A DNA stretch of 64,000 nucleotides from Methylomonas koyamae (GCF_019669905.1 NZ_AP019777.1:3844001-3908000); one strand, 5' to 3'; positions 7,705 to 16,803 are shown, counted from the first letter of the stretch. Numbers and translations are program-made. Notes: generated by a model not told the origin, from the letters alone.

Positions 7705-10700
7705 CCCTTATCGGATGAATGACCTGATGATTGGCATCTTGGGCGACTGGGAACATCGCGAAGGCCAAGTAATCAGCCTGCAAATCTACGATGGCCAAGA
7801 GGTAGCGCCATCCAGTCTGCTGTACGCCACCAAAACGGTTACAGGCCCGAATGTGCGCGCATTGCTGCAGCAGCAGCGGATTATCAGATTCAACGGCCAC
7901 GAGTGGTTGCTAAAGTTCGAGCGGGTCGGCTCGACAAGCAGCATCGGCTACGGACCCGCATGGGCTACTTTGCTGGGCGGCATTGCGATCAGCGTGCTGT
8001 TATTCGGCTTGATGTTGTCAGTGGCCAATACCGAAGCCAACGCCGCCCGCCTCGCCAACGACCTTACCAAAGAGATCCGACGCCGCGAGGAATTGTTGAC
8101 GGAAAGCGAATATCGCTGGCGATTCGCGCTCGAAGGCGCCGGCGATGGGGTGTGGGATTGGAATCTAGCCGAGAACACCGTGTTCTATTCCAAACGCTGG
8201 AAGGAAATGCTCGGCTTTGCCGAAGACCAAATTTCCGACAGTCAGGACGAATGGGAACAGCGCATACATCCCCACGACAAAAGCAAAACCCTGGCCACCG
8301 TTCAAGCCTACCTTGACGGCAAGTCGGCGGCCTATACCTGCGAATATCGGCTCCGTTGCAGCGACGGCGATTGGAAATGGATACTTGGCCGCGGCATTGT
8401 GGTCCGCCGGAGCGAGGATGGCAAACCATTGCGCATGATCGGCACCCTCACCGATATCCATGAGCTCAAACAACTGAACCAGGAGCTAACCCAAAGCAGA
8501 GCGGAACTGCAAGAAGCGCAACGTATCGCTCAGACCGGTAGCTGGCAACTGGACTTGGCTACCGATCGGGTGGCTTGGTCGCCGGAACTTTATCGAATAT
8601 TCGGTTTGTCGCCCGATATGCCGCCACCCAACTACCGCGAGCAAGCCCGACTGTTCACCCCGGAAAGCTGGGATCGGTTGCAAGAGGCAATACTCGATAC
8701 CAAGACGGCGGGAACGTCCTACAAGCTTGAGCTTGAAGTGGTCAAGACCGATGGCACGCATGGTTGGATGTTGGCAAGTGCTGAGGCTATACGCGATGAA
8801 AACCAAGCCATCATCGGTCTTCGGGGAGTGGCCGGCGACATCACCGAACGTAAACGGGCCGAATTGAAATTGCTCGCCGCATACGCAGAAACTCGCCGCT
8901 TTCGCGAGGCCCTGGATTATGTGACCTCGTTCGTCTACATGAAAGATACCCAATCCCGATATGTATACGCCAACCGCACCACATTGGAGTTATTCGGCGT
9001 TTCCGCCGCGGAACTGGAAGGCTGCGGCGATGCCCGCTTTTTTCCGCCGAATACTGTGAAGCGTTTGCGGGAGATCGATTCGCGTGTCTTCGCCGGCGAG
9101 CAAACCACGGAAGAAGTCGATGTCGTCTTTGCCGACGGCAGCCACCGAGTCTATCTGGAAATCAAGGCGCCCATCTATTCGGACACGCCAGACAAGGCGA
9201 TCTGGGGATTATTAGGCATCTCCACGGACATAACGCCGATCAAGGAGCATGAACAATATCTGGAACATATCGCCCACTACGACGTACTTACGGGCCTACC
9301 GAATCGAGTATTGTTAGCCGATCGCTTGCAGCAAACCATGGCGCAAACCCAGCGCCGCGAGCGCTTACTCGCAGTGGCCTACATCGATTTGGATGGATTC
9401 AAGACCATCAACGACAGCTATGGCCACGATGCAGGCGACCAATTGCTGATGATCGTGGCGTCAAACATGAAACAAACCTTAAGAGAAGGCGATACGCTGG
9501 CGCGCTTGGGCGGCGACGAATTTGTCGCAGTGTTGCTCGATCTTGAAAACATGGCGGCCAGCGTACCGATGCTATCCCGCCTGATGGCCGCTGCGGCCGA
9601 ACCGGTGGATTTTGATGAATTGCGGCTCCAGGTATCGGCCAGCATTGGCGTCACCTTCTTTCCGCAAGGCGAAGACGTCGATGCCGACCAATTGCTTCGC
9701 CAGGCCGATCAGGCAATGTACCAGGCCAAGTTAGCCGGTAAAAATAATTACTATATCTTCGATACCGATAAGGATCGCCTGACGCGTGGCCTACATGAAA
9801 GTGTGGAGCGGATTCGGCGGGCTTTGTTCGACGGCGAATTGGTTTTGTATTACCAACCCAAAGTCAATATGCGTTTGGGCACGGTCATCGGCGTCGAGGC
9901 TCTGATACGCTGGCAACATCCCGATAGAGGGCTCTTGTCGCCAGCGCTGTTCCTGCCGGTGATTGAAGACAACCCACTGGCTGTCGAAGTTGGCGAATGG
10001 GTGATCGCAACCGCGCTAGCCCAGATAGAACGTTGGCGAGAAGACGGACTTCATATTTCGATCAGCGTTAATGTCGGCGCTTACCAGCTACAACAGTCTA
10101 ATTTCGTCGAACGGCTACGCGCTCTGTTGGCTGCGCATTCTCGCATCACGCCGTTCTCGCTGGAGATCGAAGTCCTGGAAACCAGTGCACTTGCAGATTT
10201 GGCGCAAATTTGCCGCGTGATGAACGAATGCCGCGAAATTGGCGTACGCTTTGCGCTGGACGACTTTGGCACGGGTTATTCCTCTCTAACCTATCTGAAA
10301 CGCCTGTCCGCGGATCTACTCAAGATCGATCAGAGCTTCGTTCGCGACATGTTGGACGATCCCGAAGACTTGGCGATTCTGGAAGGCGTACTGGGGCTGG
10401 CCACCGCATTTCGCCGACATGCTATTGCCGAAGGCGTTGAAACGTTAGAGCACGGCAGCATGTTGTTGCAACTGGGTTGCGAACTGGCCCAAGGTTACGG
10501 TATCGCTCGCCCGATGCCGGCCGCTGAGCTGCCAAATTGGGCAAATGTCTGGCAACCGGCGCCTGGCTGGCTTGGGCTGGCTGCGTTAAACCGTAGCGAG
10601 CTGCCCTTGCTCTATGCCGGGGTCGAGATACGCGCTTGGGCCCGGGCTTTCGAGGCATCCTTGAGCGGCGTGCATGATACGCCCCCGCCTTTGGAATATC

Positions 10701-10933
10701 ACCAGTGCCGTTTCGGCGCCTGGCTGAACGCAGGCGGATTAGCCGGGCGGGTCTCGCCGTCCAGCCTACAGGCGATTGACGCGTCGCATCGCCAGTTGCA
10801 TGACTTGGCCACCGAGCTTATCGACATCAAGGCTCAAGGCCGCAATCAAGAAGCTTTGGCCAGACTCAGCGAGTTTTATTGCTTGATGGACGCTTTGCTC
10901 GAGCATTTAAAAGCGCTAATGAACCTGGGCTAA
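7574..10933 (+). CDS. Membrane PAS-GGDEF-EAL-CZB c-di-GMP enzyme, N-truncated
   Basis: The frame (1119 residues from GTG 7574) begins inside a CHASE sensory domain (QAGTLIYVPVYRNN .. RRAALIGWVYSPYRMNDLM). One membrane segment at about 128-150 and three PAS/PAC regions (from about 177, 315 and 442) follow. Next is GGDEF with LTGLPNR and RLGGDEF (about 644), then EAL with EALIRW (about 775), DDFGTGYSS and EGVE. Last is a C-terminal CZB zinc-binding domain (HQCRFGAWL, then HRQLHDLA). Catalytic motifs of both the cyclase and the phosphodiesterase are intact. The first membrane helix and the start of CHASE are lost at the junction with the amine-oxidase fragment. The original start is therefore missing and the protein may be mislocalised or unexpressed. 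CZB domains on diguanylate cyclases sense zinc in known cases. Confidence 0.85.
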   Translation: MVLVQETEADVQAGTLIYVPVYRNNLAHDTVEQRRAALIGWVYSPYRMNDLMIGILGDWEHREGQVISLQIYDGQEVAPSSLLYATKTVTGPNVRALLQQQRIIRFNGHEWLLKFERVGSTSSIGYGPAWATLLGGIAISVLLFGLMLSVANTEANAARLANDLTKEIRRREELLTESEYRWRFALEGAGDGVWDWNLAENTVFYSKRWKEMLGFAEDQISDSQDEWEQRIHPHDKSKTLATVQAYLDGKSAAYTCEYRLRCSDGDWKWILGRGIVVRRSEDGKPLRMIGTLTDIHELKQLNQELTQSRAELQEAQRIAQTGSWQLDLATDRVAWSPELYRIFGLSPDMPPPNYREQARLFTPESWDRLQEAILDTKTAGTSYKLELEVVKTDGTHGWMLASAEAIRDENQAIIGLRGVAGDITERKRAELKLLAAYAETRRFREALDYVTSFVYMKDTQSRYVYANRTTLELFGVSAAELEGCGDARFFPPNTVKRLREIDSRVFAGEQTTEEVDVVFADGSHRVYLEIKAPIYSDTPDKAIWGLLGISTDITPIKEHEQYLEHIAHYDVLTGLPNRVLLADRLQQTMAQTQRRERLLAVAYIDLDGFKTINDSYGHDAGDQLLMIVASNMKQTLREGDTLARLGGDEFVAVLLDLENMAASVPMLSRLMAAAAEPVDFDELRLQVSASIGVTFFPQGEDVDADQLLRQADQAMYQAKLAGKNNYYIFDTDKDRLTRGLHESVERIRRALFDGELVLYYQPKVNMRLGTVIGVEALIRWQHPDRGLLSPALFLPVIEDNPLAVEVGEWVIATALAQIERWREDGLHISISVNVGAYQLQQSNFVERLRALLAAHSRITPFSLEIEVLETSALADLAQICRVMNECREIGVRFALDDFGTGYSSLTYLKRLSADLLKIDQSFVRDMLDDPEDLAILEGVLGLATAFRRHAIAEGVETLEHGSMLLQLGCELAQGYGIARPMPAAELPNWANVWQPAPGWLGLAALNRSELPLLYAGVEIRAWARAFEASLSGVHDTPPPLEYHQCRFGAWLNAGGLAGRVSPSSLQAIDASHRQLHDLATELIDIKAQGRNQEALARLSEFYCLMDALLEHLKALMNLG

Positions 10934-11077
10934 ACGGCCGCAGGAAATCGTAGAGTACGGGCTGATTCCCCCATACGCGTTTCGTCATTTACGCCATTGA
11001 GGCATGGCCGGAAGCAGATGGGCTATTTTCCAAAAACTGAATTTCGCCCGATGGAAACCACGTTGATTGAATCCTTG

Positions 11078-11677
11078 TCATTTACTCCTTGTTTTTTGAG
11101 TCAAAAACCAACGCACCGCCAGTTCCTGATGTTTGGAGATGAATCCCTCTTTGTGCGCGTTGTAGTCGAGCGGATCGGAGAAATCGATCTTGACGATTTC
11201 GAGCTTTAGCCGTTCATATTCGATCCGGACATCGGGGTGTGCCAATAAGTAATCCCGAAAGGCGATGTGGCGCATCCAGTGGTAACTGCCTTGCTCTATC
11301 GCATGAATATTGACGACCGTGTTGTAATCGACGCCGAAACTCAAAACATCGTTTGTTGCAAGGATGCTAGGCAGCGGCTTGCCCGAGAGTGGCGTCAGTT
11401 TCACGAAGAATCGCCGATACGGCATACCGGGAGTGAACTTCTCGATGTAGGTATAACCGGCATTGAGTATCGGTTCAATGGTTTCGTCAAGCAGGCTTTG
11501 ATCCGTTATGCCAACCAGAACGTCGATTATGGGTTTGGCGGCGATGTCGCCTAAAGATGTGCTGCCGATATGATCAACCGAACCCAATAAATGACCGATC
11601 GCAGACTCGATAGTCAATTTGTGCCGACAGAAGTCGCCCTGCCATCTTGGATTGTAGGGTTCGATAGTTACCTTCAA
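11078..11677 (-). CDS. GrpB family protein (UPF0157)
   Basis: About 199 residues. The VTIEPYNPRW start, the HIGSTSLGDIAAKPIIDVLVGI motif and the YRRFFVK and NIHAIEQGSYHWMRHIAFRDYLLAHPD segments are characteristic of the GrpB/UPF0157 family, a nucleotidyltransferase-fold family with no settled function. The start is the TTG at 11677: AGGAGG lies just upstream and the codon overlaps the stop of the preceding trmO-like gene (TTGA), which suggests translational coupling. A longer frame would run backwards through that gene and is rejected. It is the last gene of a two-gene minus-strand unit. Confidence 0.85.
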   Translation of the reverse strand: MKVTIEPYNPRWQGDFCRHKLTIESAIGHLLGSVDHIGSTSLGDIAAKPIIDVLVGITDQSLLDETIEPILNAGYTYIEKFTPGMPYRRFFVKLTPLSGKPLPSILATNDVLSFGVDYNTVVNIHAIEQGSYHWMRHIAFRDYLLAHPDVRIEYERLKLEIVKIDFSDPLDYNAHKEGFISKHQELAVRWFLTQKTRSK

Positions 11678-12204
11678 TTGTCCTCCTGCGGATCGGGTTC
11701 CATCTGAGTGCAAGGCGACGTCTGGCCTGAGTCCGCTTTCGCATGGCGCCAATAATCGCGCATCAATTCGCCGGCCCAGTTTGGCTGGCAAACTTGCTCC
11801 CTAGGCAGAAACTCCCGCATGACCGGCTTGATGTCGATCACCGGGGTGCCGGCGATGGCGTCCAATTCAACCACGGTTAGGCATCTATCTTCGACCTTAA
11901 CTAAACGGCAGATGGTACTACCGATTCTGTTGGGCCTATTTTTTGCCCGCTGCGCGAATATCCCAACCTGGGGCCAAGCCGGGTTATTGCGCGGATGCCG
12001 AGCACCGGTGACGATATTCGATTCTGCTACTTGATGAAAAAGAAACAAGACTTCGACGTGCGAGAATGCGTCGAGGCCTGCCAATGCTGCGGAGCAAAAC
12101 TCCGGGGCGATGACGATGCGCGATTGCTGGGCTCCCCAAAAGTCGTCTTGCTTGCTATCGCGATTGCTTTCGACCAAACCAATCGGATTTATGAAATAGG
12201 ACAT
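11674..12204 (-). CDS. trmO: TsaA/TrmO-family SAM-dependent methyltransferase
   Basis: A 176-residue protein starting at the ATG encoding MSYFINPIGLVESN. The YxxxPIGxVxS opening, DAFSHVEVLFLFHQ and the ARHPRNNP..GIFAQRAKNRPNRIG block are signature elements of the YaeB/TsaA beta-barrel family. E. coli TrmO N6-methylates t6A37 in threonine tRNA using SAM. This copy lacks the extra C-terminal region of the E. coli protein, so it may be a shorter TsaA paralog rather than the orthologue. Its stop overlaps the start of the GrpB-family gene by 4 bp. The frame could be extended upstream to 12432 but that part looks non-coding. Confidence 0.75.
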   Translation of the reverse strand: MSYFINPIGLVESNRDSKQDDFWGAQQSRIVIAPEFCSAALAGLDAFSHVEVLFLFHQVAESNIVTGARHPRNNPAWPQVGIFAQRAKNRPNRIGSTICRLVKVEDRCLTVVELDAIAGTPVIDIKPVMREFLPREQVCQPNWAGELMRDYWRHAKADSGQTSPCTQMEPDPQEDN

Positions 12205-12689
12205 AGCTTGCTTTGTATTTGCGCTGGTGAAGCCATAGACCCCGCCCCTTGTAAACAACCATAGGCGCCCTGTCGGCGGCTCAGGTTGATTGCGGCGACA
12301 CCGCCGAAGGGTCAATCTTACCGCCGGCCATTCTAAGCAAATCTCGCGATCAAATCCAAAACCCGGCCTCGTCCCGCATTGGCCAACTAATCGTTCCGGC
12401 CAATCCCACCCCCTTAACCGATAACCGAACATAGCGGCAGGACTCGCGTTGTTTCAGGCTATCGCCTGGCTCGGCCGAAGCGGCGAATAGTTGTTATGCC
12501 GGTTTGTTTCCTTTTACCCCACTCCACCGTCATTGCTTTATTCCGCATCCATGGAACTCTACGCATTATGTGCCATGATTTTTGCGCCCGTCCCCATAAC
12601 CGTCGAGCCGGCCGACCGGCTTGTTCGAGCAGCTCGGTCGGCGAAAGCGCGAAGTCCCGGTAGTTCAATCACCTGAGCGGAGAATAATT
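12205..12689. other. Intergenic region between divergent genes, no gene seen
   Basis: About 485 bp separate the trmO-like gene from the next plus-strand gene. Short frames on both strands (for example 12459-12668) lack ribosome sites and protein-like composition. It should contain promoters for both flanks, but I cannot pick a clear -35/-10 pair. Confidence 0.5.
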
Positions 12690-13259
12690 ATGAACAGCCC
12701 TTTGAAAATTAGTTTGGACGATCAATTGCTGACCCAAATAGTCGACGTTTGGTACGCCAAAATGCGCGACGACTACCGGGCGAACCGCTATTTTTACGAC
12801 AGGCCGTTGGCGGAGCAAACCGCGTCATTGAAGCAGCTACTGCGGGCGTTGCTGGCAAACGAAGCGGTGGCTCCGCAAAAGCTATCCGAACTTGCCGATG
12901 CGGCATTGGCTGCGGCTTTCGCCCGTGGCAACGCCAAGCCGAGCTTGGTCAACAATCGCGATTTCGCCTTTTTGGGCACGTTGATGAACGGTAACATCGT
13001 CGGCGACGACTCGGAGATTCCGCGGCTGACCCTGTTATGTCCGGCCCATTCTCACTTTTTGCGGCTCAACCCTATCGACGATGTCTACGACGTAGCCTTG
13101 GAGTTGTTGCGGGCAACGCTTGCCCAACTCAACGTTGCCGCCGAAACGGCGACGCCGTTGGTCAATTTTGTCGCGGCGGGTAAGGACAGCATGATGGGCA
13201 GGGGCCAACCGATTTTCGATGACGAGGAACACACCAGCCGTTTCAGTACCCATGGCTGA
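12690..13259 (+). CDS. Hypothetical protein, faintly globin-like
   Basis: A soluble, mostly helical 189-residue protein. The start is the ATG at 12690, preceded by GCGGAG about 9 bp upstream. The opening LLTQIVDVWYAKMRDDYRAN faintly recalls the first helices of truncated haemoglobins (VDxFYxxVxxD). A possible distal region NNRDFAFLGTLMNG and one HSH motif (CPAHSHFL) follow, but the proximal histidine pattern is not clear, so I do not assign a globin. There is no signal peptide. The gene stands alone, with a strong hairpin 15 bp after its stop. Function is unknown. Confidence 0.65.
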   Translation: MNSPLKISLDDQLLTQIVDVWYAKMRDDYRANRYFYDRPLAEQTASLKQLLRALLANEAVAPQKLSELADAALAAAFARGNAKPSLVNNRDFAFLGTLMNGNIVGDDSEIPRLTLLCPAHSHFLRLNPIDDVYDVALELLRATLAQLNVAAETATPLVNFVAAGKDSMMGRGQPIFDDEEHTSRFSTHG

Positions 13260-13273
13260 CAGCCGCCGGCATT

Positions 13274-13309
13274 CGTTCGGCGCATGCCAGGTTGCCGATG
13301 CGCCGAACG
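13274..13309. terminator. Strong hairpin, probable transcription end
   Basis: The 12-bp stem CGTTCGGCGCAT (13274-13285) pairs with ATGCGCCGAACG (13298-13309) around a 12-nt loop. There is no T-tract, so it may stop transcription with Rho or protect the 3' end. Confidence 0.5.
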
Positions 13310-13388
13310 GTTGCAGCCCTTGACCGCCGATCCGCCCCCGCCTGAATTCCGGCGGGCCTTGCTGGAATCGGCTAAGCTCGATTCGGCG

Positions 13389-14144
13389 TCAGTGGTGGTG
13401 TTCGTGCCCCATTTGTCTCTGGACTTTAATGACGAAAGGGTCGTATTCCTTGTCGCCCAGATCGGAGTAATCGATGATCTCGTAAGTCTCGCTGGCGGTT
13501 GGCTGCCAAGGCGCGTCGCTCAGCGGGTATGCATTCAACAGCTCGGTATGCTCGGCTGTACCGTGCGCGGTACGTTCGATCAGAACCGGCAGGCCCAGAT
13601 CCAACCTGATAACGACATGCCATTCGGCGCCGGCGGCGGTGCCGCGGTATTCGCGTACCGGCTTGCCGTCCAGCCATTCCTCGCCGCCGCCGGTCAGACG
13701 TGCCAACACCGCCGGATCGACCAATAACGCCAGCTTTTGCCAGGCAGGCTTGCCGCCCAACATTTTCAAATCGTCTTCCTGAAATTCTATCGCCCGGCGG
13801 TCGTTGTGGTACAGCTTGCGGTGAATCAAAGCCTTGCCGTCGCGTTGCCACAGCTCGCCCAAACCGAGTTGCGGCCGTTCCATGACGATTTGCCGGCCGT
13901 CGCGCCAAAACCGCCAAACCACGGCTGCCGCTGCCGCGGCGGCGGAATCGTGTTGGTGGCCTGCGGTGTCGGCGGTCAGCGTGGTTTTATACTCGGCCGC
14001 CGCCGGCGGCAGATTGGCGCTGGCCAAATCGGCCATGCCGGCCGGCGCAGCCCGGTAGTGGGGATTTTGGCTGCAAGCGGTCAGGATTGCCGCCGCAATG
14101 AAGACGGAGATTCGCTTGAAAAGCGGGTTGACGAGTGATGCCAT
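13389..14144 (-). CDS. Lipoprotein with His-rich C-terminus, partner of alkaline phosphatase
   Basis: A 251-residue protein with a type II signal peptide: hydrophobic ISVFIAAAI followed by lipobox LTAC, with Cys24 as the lipidated residue. The mature part has an Ala-rich linker with HQHD, a WRFWRDGRQIVMERP segment, and a C-terminus ending GHEHHH. I do not recognise a named family. It lies 73 bp downstream of the alkaline phosphatase gene in the same direction, whose mature N-terminus is also His-rich (HGHQH). A joint role in metal loading or phosphate scavenging is a plausible inference, but nothing in the sequence proves it. Confidence 0.75.
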   Translation of the reverse strand: MASLVNPLFKRISVFIAAAILTACSQNPHYRAAPAGMADLASANLPPAAAEYKTTLTADTAGHQHDSAAAAAAAVVWRFWRDGRQIVMERPQLGLGELWQRDGKALIHRKLYHNDRRAIEFQEDDLKMLGGKPAWQKLALLVDPAVLARLTGGGEEWLDGKPVREYRGTAAGAEWHVVIRLDLGLPVLIERTAHGTAEHTELLNAYPLSDAPWQPTASETYEIIDYSDLGDKEYDPFVIKVQRQMGHEHHH

Positions 14145-14217
14145 GAATAAACCGATGCGGGATTGACGAAAACGCCGGGGACATTAACCGCCCCCGGCCA
14201 ACTAACTGCGGCGGCTG

Positions 14218-15816
14218 TTAGCGGCGGCCGCTCCAGCCCAACGCTTCGGCCATGATGTGGTAAATCGCGTTTTGCTCCAGCGTGCCGCGCACCAGGTAGG
14301 CGCCCGGACCGTCGGCATAAATCGCCACGTCTTCGCCGGCGTGGGTTTCCGAGCCCATCGGCACGCTCGCTTCCTGCATGTAATTCGGATTCTCGGTATC
14401 GACCGCGCTCAAATCCGGGCGCAGCTTGCTGCCGGCATAGGGTGCGGAAACGGTGCCTTCGTTGGCCGGATTGAATTCCTTGCGCTGCCAGCCGCCGGTC
14501 CAGCCGGGACCGTTGGCATAGGCCAAGGTGGTATACGGCAAGCCCAATGAATCTTCCGCTTCGACGCCGTCCACGGCAGTTTTACCCAGAATCGGGTTGC
14601 CGCGCGACGGGTAGCCGGCGATGGTGAACACATGGCTGTGGTCGGCGGTAACCAGGATCAAGGTGTCCTTGTCGTCGGTCAGTTGCTTGGCCTTTTTCAC
14701 CGCTGCCGACAGTGCCACGGCATCGGTCAGCGCCCGGTAGGCGTTGCCGGCGTGGTGGGCATGGTCGACCCGTCCGCCCTCGACCATCAGGTAATAACCT
14801 TTGCGGTTCTTGCGCAAAATCTTGATCGCTTTTTCGGTCATGTCGGCCAGAGAGGGCTCGCCGGCCGCGTCGTCTTTACGGTCGGCTTCGTAACGCATGT
14901 GCGAGCGTTCGAACAGGCCCAACAGGTGGTCGGTTTTGGCCGGATTCACCGCATCGAATTGGCTTTGATTCCAAACGTATTCGGCATTGTTGTATTTAGC
15001 CGTCCATTCCGCGGCCAAGTCGCGGGCGTCGCCGCGGCGGCCTTTTTGGGTCGGATATTCCGGATCGGCGGCCGTATTCGGCATGAAATAGCTGCGGCCG
15101 CCGCCCAGGGCAACTTCCAAGCCGTCGCCGTAGGGAAATTCCAGCAGTTGGCGGGCGATATCTTTCACAGTGGCGCCGGCCGGCAAGTTGGTATCCGCTT
15201 CCCAATCGCGGTTGGAAATATGGGCGTAGTTGACTGCCGGCGTGGCGTGGGTAAAGCGGGCCGTCGTCACGACGCCGGTGGACATGCCGCGTTCTTCGGC
15301 GCGCTCCAGAATGGTTTTGACGCTTTTCGCCGCGGTAACGTCGGCACTGGTTTCGGTGCGGACAATAGTTTGGTCCACCGAGATCGCACCGTCGTTGGTT
15401 TTGATACCGGCCACCATTGCGGTTGCGGTCGGCGCCGAATCGGAGGTCTGCTGATTGGCGCTGGCCGTGACCGAGAATGCGGTATTGGCAAATTTTTCGA
15501 AACTGAGCCGGTTGAATTCGCCGTCGCGTCCGTTCAATTGGCCTTCCAGAATGCGGGCGGCCGTGACGGTGGATACACCCATGCCGTCGCCGACGAACAG
15601 AATCACGTTTTTGGCTCGGCGCAGATTCGGCAGATCGTATTTGTTGACTCTGACCGCCGCCTGGCCGACTTGGAACCATTCGCTGGCCGACTCCGGAACC
15701 TGCGCGGTCGACATGTGTTGATGCCCGTGGCCGCCGTCGGCGACCGCGGCAATTGAAAGCGTCACACCGAAGGCAGCCAAGGCCGCGGCTAATTTGTCTG
15801 GTTTTGGGTGTTTCAT
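14218..15816 (-). CDS. phoA: Secreted alkaline phosphatase
   Basis: A 532-residue protein with an N-terminal signal peptide (about 1-26, ..AAVADGG). The family motifs are KNVILFVGDGMG (metal-binding Asp), QTSDSAPTATAM (nucleophile Ser in DSA), GVVTTARFTHATPA, EGGRVDHAHHAGN and TADHSHVF. These supply the two zinc sites and one magnesium site of the alkaline phosphatase superfamily. The enzyme releases phosphate from monoesters in the periplasm. The start is chosen at MKHPKPDK, where the signal peptide begins; an upstream start in the same frame would bury it. The mature N-terminus contains HGHQH. A lipoprotein gene follows in the same direction. The gene diverges from the arsenic operon. No clear Pho box was identified. 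Confidence 0.9.
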   Translation of the reverse strand: MKHPKPDKLAAALAAFGVTLSIAAVADGGHGHQHMSTAQVPESASEWFQVGQAAVRVNKYDLPNLRRAKNVILFVGDGMGVSTVTAARILEGQLNGRDGEFNRLSFEKFANTAFSVTASANQQTSDSAPTATAMVAGIKTNDGAISVDQTIVRTETSADVTAAKSVKTILERAEERGMSTGVVTTARFTHATPAVNYAHISNRDWEADTNLPAGATVKDIARQLLEFPYGDGLEVALGGGRSYFMPNTAADPEYPTQKGRRGDARDLAAEWTAKYNNAEYVWNQSQFDAVNPAKTDHLLGLFERSHMRYEADRKDDAAGEPSLADMTEKAIKILRKNRKGYYLMVEGGRVDHAHHAGNAYRALTDAVALSAAVKKAKQLTDDKDTLILVTADHSHVFTIAGYPSRGNPILGKTAVDGVEAEDSLGLPYTTLAYANGPGWTGGWQRKEFNPANEGTVSAPYAGSKLRPDLSAVDTENPNYMQEASVPMGSETHAGEDVAIYADGPGAYLVRGTLEQNAIYHIMAEALGWSGRR

Positions 15817-15886
15817 GGGTTGGCTCCGACAATGAATTCTGGAGCGGGCAGCATAGCCGCGGCACATGACAGATTCGTGAAACGGG

Positions 15887-15923
15887 TTGACTTGTTTTTA
15901 TATTTCGACTAATTTTGAAATAT
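15887..15923 (+). promoter_or_regulatory. arsR promoter and putative ArsR operator
   Basis: TTGACT (15887-15892), a 17-bp spacer and TAATTT (15910-15915) form a good sigma-70 promoter. The inverted repeat ATATTTC (15900-15906) / GAAATAT (15917-15923) covers the -10 region and the ATG at 15922, as expected for an ArsR operator. The mRNA would begin at or within a few bases of the start codon, so it may be leaderless. Confidence 0.7.
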
Positions 15924-16251
15924 GGAAAACAAAACCGCCGTTACCGCCCTCGCCGCCCTGGCGCAAGAAACCCGTTTATCGCTGTTCCGCGCCCTGGTCC
16001 AAGCCGGACCGGCCGGCTTGGCGGCGGGCAAGATCAGCGAGATGCTGGGAATCGCGCCGTCTTCGTTGTCGTTTCATTTGAAAGAACTGGTCCATGCCGG
16101 CTTGATCGAGTCCCGCAACGAAAGCCGCTTCGTGATTTATTCGGCCAATTTCGCGGCGATGAATCAGCTATTGGCGTTTCTGAGCGAGAACTGCTGCGGC
16201 GGACACGACTGTTTGCCGGCCGCCCGCCCGGCCTGTACGCAAGCGGAATAA
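15922..16251 (+). CDS. arsR: ArsR/SmtB-family arsenic-responsive repressor
   Basis: A 109-residue winged-helix protein. It has the ETRLSLFRALV opening, the recognition-helix region ISEMLGIAPSSLSFHLKELVHAGLIES, and the wing NESRFVIYSA. A C-terminal ENCCGGHDC supplies adjacent cysteines that could bind As(III), in the position used by C-terminal-site ArsR proteins such as those of Acidithiobacillus and Corynebacterium. It should repress the operon in which it is first gene and release on arsenite binding. Its operator probably overlaps its own start codon. The frame is intact and of normal length. Confidence 0.93.
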   Translation: MENKTAVTALAALAQETRLSLFRALVQAGPAGLAAGKISEMLGIAPSSLSFHLKELVHAGLIESRNESRFVIYSANFAAMNQLLAFLSENCCGGHDCLPAARPACTQAE

Positions 16252-16311
16252 GGCCAAGCGGATTTTCGGCGATTTCGGTTTTACTTCGAACCCACAACTA
16301 CAGGAAGCCCG

Positions 16312-16803
16312 ATGAACGACAACGTTTTGAATGTATTGTTTTTGTGTACCGGCAATTCCGCCCGCAGCATCATGGCCGAGGGCATATTGGCCAAATACGG
16401 CGGTGGCCGCTTCAGAGCGTTCAGCGCCGGCAGCCATCCGACCGGCCAGGTCAACCCCTATGCCTTGGAGCGATTGAGTCTGGAAGGCATAGCGTTGGCC
16501 GACGCCCGCAGCAAAAGCTGGGAGGAATTTACCGGGCCCGACGCCCCCGCCATGGATTTCGTGATTACCGTCTGCGATAACGCCGCCAACGAAACCTGTC
16601 CGGTTTGGCCCGGCCAACCGATGACTGCGCACTGGGGCGTGTTCGATCCGGCCGCCGCTGCCGAACCGGAAAAGCGCATCGCGTTTGCCAAGGCCTTTGC
16701 GGTACTGGAACGGCGGATCGGCCTATTCGTCAACTTGCCGATGGCCAGCCTGGAACGCATGGCCTTGCAACGCAAAGTGCAGGACATCGGCAAGTCGGAA
16801 TGA
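16312..16803 (+). CDS. arsC: Arsenate reductase, low-molecular-weight phosphatase type (copy 1)
   Basis: A 163-residue cytoplasmic protein. It has the P-loop CTGNSARSIMAEG, and the second-cysteine region VITVCDNAANETCPVWPG with the Cys pair needed by thioredoxin-coupled ArsC enzymes. HWGVFDPAAA carries the conserved Asp-Pro. It reduces As(V) to As(III) for export by Acr3. It is the second gene of the operon, 60 bp after arsR. The next gene is a diverged second copy of the same family, so this is a tandem duplication or paired specialisation. Confidence 0.92.
   Translation: MNDNVLNVLFLCTGNSARSIMAEGILAKYGGGRFRAFSAGSHPTGQVNPYALERLSLEGIALADARSKSWEEFTGPDAPAMDFVITVCDNAANETCPVWPGQPMTAHWGVFDPAAAAEPEKRIAFAKAFAVLERRIGLFVNLPMASLERMALQRKVQDIGKSE

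Noticed and set aside
14632-15756. Long plus-strand frame (374 residues) across phoA
   Set aside because: Composition is the complement-frame shadow of the alkaline phosphatase with no family motifs.
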